From Flavobacteriaceae bacterium (GTDB lineage Bacteria; Bacteroidota; Bacteroidia; Flavobacteriales; Flavobacteriaceae), in contig JAQWON010000098.1 of the NCBI GenBank assembly GCA_029245825.1, positions 1 through 7,406 on the forward strand: a DNA stretch of 7,406 nucleotides, in the 5' to 3' direction. The notes below the pieces were generated by a model. It saw only the letters and a list, made by a program, of their open reading frames with translations, did no database searches and had not been told where the DNA came from. Both the position numbers and the translations under genes were made by a program. Shown piece by piece: positions 6,225 to 7,406 of this stretch (its first letter is position 1; the number at the start of each line of letters is the position of its first letter).

Positions 6225-6833
6225 TTATTTTAATTCTCTTTTTAGAATTTCATCCCTTATAATTGCAGCTATTTCATAATTTTCTGACTTAACAAATCTT
6301 TTTAGTAAAGATTTTAGTTTTGAAGGAGAAAGATTCTTTAGATCCTCATGTGATAATTGTTTTTTATTGATGAAATTTTCTGACCAATCTTTATCTGAGA
6401 CATTTTTGTTTTTTTTAGATTCTGCAGAGTTAAATCCAGCAATTTTCATAATTGATTCGTAAGTGTATATAGGGGCATCAAATCTAATTGCTAATGCAAC
6501 AGCATCAGAAGTTCTAGCATCGACAATTTTTTCAGAATCATTATAGTTAAAAAATAGATTTGAATGAAAAACACCATCTTCTAATTTATTTATAATTATT
6601 TGTTTTAATGAGATTTTAAATTCTGAAGAAAAACTTTTGAATAAATCATGAGTTAGAGGTCTTTTTGCCTTAATTTCACCATCAAGAGCAATAGCAATTG
6701 ATTGAGCTTCAAAACCTCCAATAATTATTGGAAGCTTTCGATCTCCTCCTACTTCATTTAGGATCATAGCATAGGCTCCTGTTTGAGTTTCAGTGTATGA
6801 AAGTGCCTTTATTTCTAACTGAATTAGTTTCAT
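6225..6833 (-). CDS. Bifunctional nuclease (BFN/DUF151) domain protein with C-terminal UVR motif
   Basis: A 202-residue protein. Residues 1-135 form the BFN (DUF151) domain: GAYAMILNEVGGDRKLPIIIGGFEAQSIAIAL (19-50), RPLTHDLF (58-65), then DARTSDAVALAIRFDAPIY (105-123). A charged linker (138-165) leads to a UVR-type helical hairpin (about 170-200: SKLKSLLKRF ... NYEIAAIIRDEI), the module by which UvrB, UvrC and the McsA/Clp adaptors contact partners. Some DUF151 members are reported to have RNase/DNase activity, but the role of the bacterial BFN+UVR form is poorly defined, so it is named by domain only. It is likely cytoplasmic, with no signal or membrane segment. ATG 6833 is the conserved start (MKLIQLEI). 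It precedes thyA on the same strand and is divergent from pdhB. Confidence 0.93.
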   Translation of the reverse strand: MKLIQLEIKALSYTETQTGAYAMILNEVGGDRKLPIIIGGFEAQSIAIALDGEIKAKRPLTHDLFKSFSSEFKISLKQIIINKLEDGVFHSNLFFNYNDSEKIVDARTSDAVALAIRFDAPIYTYESIMKIAGFNSAESKKNKNVSDKDWSENFINKKQLSHEDLKNLSPSKLKSLLKRFVKSENYEIAAIIRDEILKRELK

Positions 6834-6846
6834 ATAATTTCTTTAG

Positions 6847-6854
6847 CAAATTAA
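6847..6854 (-). promoter_or_regulatory. Weak candidate -7 box for the BFN gene (TTAATTTG)
   Basis: The minus strand from 6854 to 6847 reads TTAATTTG, one mismatch from TAnnTTTG, placed 13 bases before the ATG at 6833. The spacing resembles the other candidate boxes, but the mismatch lowers confidence. Confidence 0.2.
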
Positions 6855-6945
6855 AAAAAACATCTTAATTAAATATTCTAAATATTAAATAATTGTTTAA
6901 TTCAAAAAAGTTTATAATTAAAAGCTTCGTAAATTCGATTTGATG

Positions 6946-6953
6946 TAAATTTG
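6946..6953 (+). promoter_or_regulatory. Candidate -7 promoter box for pdhB (TAAATTTG)
   Basis: TAAATTTG is an exact TAnnTTTG match, 16 bases before the ATG at 6970, predicting a start of transcription near 6958 and a leader of about 12 bases. No Shine-Dalgarno sequence lies in those bases, and no TTG -33 element is seen at the usual distance. Confidence 0.4.
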
Positions 6954-6969
6954 TGCAATATTTGAATCA

Positions 6970-7406
6970 ATGAAAACAGTACAGTTTAGAGAGGCTATAG
7001 CTGAAGCAATGTCAGAAGAAATGAGGCTTGATGAGTCAGTATATCTTATGGGAGAAGAAGTTGCTGAATACAATGGCGCTTACAAGGCTTCAAAGGGAAT
7101 GTTAGATGAATTTGGAGATAAGCGTGTTATTGATACTCCCATTTCAGAATTAGGTTTTTCAGGGATAGGTGTTGGCTCCACAATGACAGGGAATAGACCT
7201 ATCATAGAATTTATGACATTTAATTTTGCATTGGTTGGAATCGATCAAATAATTAATAATGCTTCTAAAATAAGAATAATGTCAGGAGGTCAATTTCCAT
7301 GTCCAATAGTTTTTAGAGGACCTACTGGCTCTGCTGGGCAACTTGGAGCTACTCATTCTCAAGCTTTTGAAAGTTGGTTTGCAAATTGTCCAGGTTTAAA
7401 AGTGAT
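6970..7406 (+). CDS. pdhB: Pyruvate dehydrogenase E1 component, beta subunit (N-terminal part, cut by window edge)
   Basis: 145 complete codons are visible before the right edge, out of about 325 usual for the family. The translation starts MKTVQFREAIAEAM and shows GEEVAEYNGAYKASKGM (28-44), RVIDTPISELGFSGIGVG (52-69) with E60 as the glutamate that activates thiamine diphosphate, EFMTFNFA (80-87), and GGQFPCPIVFRGP followed by GQLGATHSQ with H129. With the alpha subunit this makes the E1 heterotetramer that decarboxylates pyruvate and acetylates the E2 lipoyl group. GAYKASKG favours the pyruvate enzyme over branched-chain 2-oxoacid relatives, though these cannot be fully separated from a fragment. 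The alpha subunit is not in the window, as in genomes where pdhA and pdhB are unlinked. Confidence 0.93.
   Translation, partial: MKTVQFREAIAEAMSEEMRLDESVYLMGEEVAEYNGAYKASKGMLDEFGDKRVIDTPISELGFSGIGVGSTMTGNRPIIEFMTFNFALVGIDQIINNASKIRIMSGGQFPCPIVFRGPTGSAGQLGATHSQAFESWFANCPGLKV

Larger units (their letters stand above)
6834..6969. other. 136-base divergent intergenic region between the BFN gene and pdhB
   Basis: Very AT-rich and without an ORF. It carries candidate -7 boxes near each end, one for each divergent gene, and nothing else that I can support. The central part (about 6860-6940) has no clear dyad or repeat. Confidence 0.5.

Noticed and set aside
1..7406. Search for tRNA/rRNA genes, CRISPR arrays, insertion sequences, toxin-antitoxin pairs or phage genes
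   Set aside because: None could be recognised on either strand; nearly all bases belong to housekeeping or envelope genes, and no direct repeats with spacer periodicity were seen.

Overview
The window looks like a compact, AT-rich chromosome segment from a member of the Bacteroidota, most likely a marine flavobacterium. The reasons are the low G+C (hand counts: 39% over 1921-2460, 32% over 5341-5880, 24% over 4381-4920), protein sequences that read like flavobacterial orthologues (ThyA with its extra loop, a BFN+UVR protein, a WbpE-like DegT protein beside waaA), no visible Shine-Dalgarno sequences, and copies of the Bacteroidota -7 promoter motif TAnnTTTG just upstream of most transcription-unit starts. 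Gene density is very high and the longest non-coding stretch is 136 bases.

Layout. 1-314 (-) is the N-terminal part of waaA (Kdo transferase), cut by the left edge. It is divergent from 380-1516 (+), a DegT/WbpE-like sugar aminotransferase, which is followed after one base by 1518-2795 (+), a secreted amidohydrolase. These run tail to tail, with one base between, into the minus-strand pair folA (4169-3675) and fabD (3678-2797), which overlap by 4 bases. At 4275-5309 (+) lies a markedly AT-rich class V PLP aminotransferase-like gene. It meets thyA (6134-5310, -) with no base between the two stop codons. Next come a bifunctional-nuclease-domain (BFN/DUF151) protein with a UVR tail (6833-6225, -) and, divergently, the start of pdhB (6970 to the right edge, +).

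How the genes relate. waaA and the DegT gene both fit envelope lipopolysaccharide work: Kdo addition to lipid A and amino-sugar supply. thyA and folA form the dTMP/folate cycle (ThyA makes dihydrofolate, DHFR regenerates tetrahydrofolate) but are separated here by the class V gene on the opposite strand. fabD supplies malonyl-ACP for fatty acid synthesis and is translationally coupled to folA. pdhB belongs to central carbon metabolism.

Most of this is conserved housekeeping DNA, and I see no defence system, mobile element, CRISPR array, RNA gene or clear new system. The points worth a second look are regulatory and architectural: -7 boxes next to start codons with a predicted leaderless DegT mRNA, a perfect 12-bp inverted repeat over the waaA promoter and start, two convergent gene pairs with 0-1 base between stops and no terminator, colliding promoters between folA and the class V gene, and the compositionally odd class V gene splitting thyA from folA.
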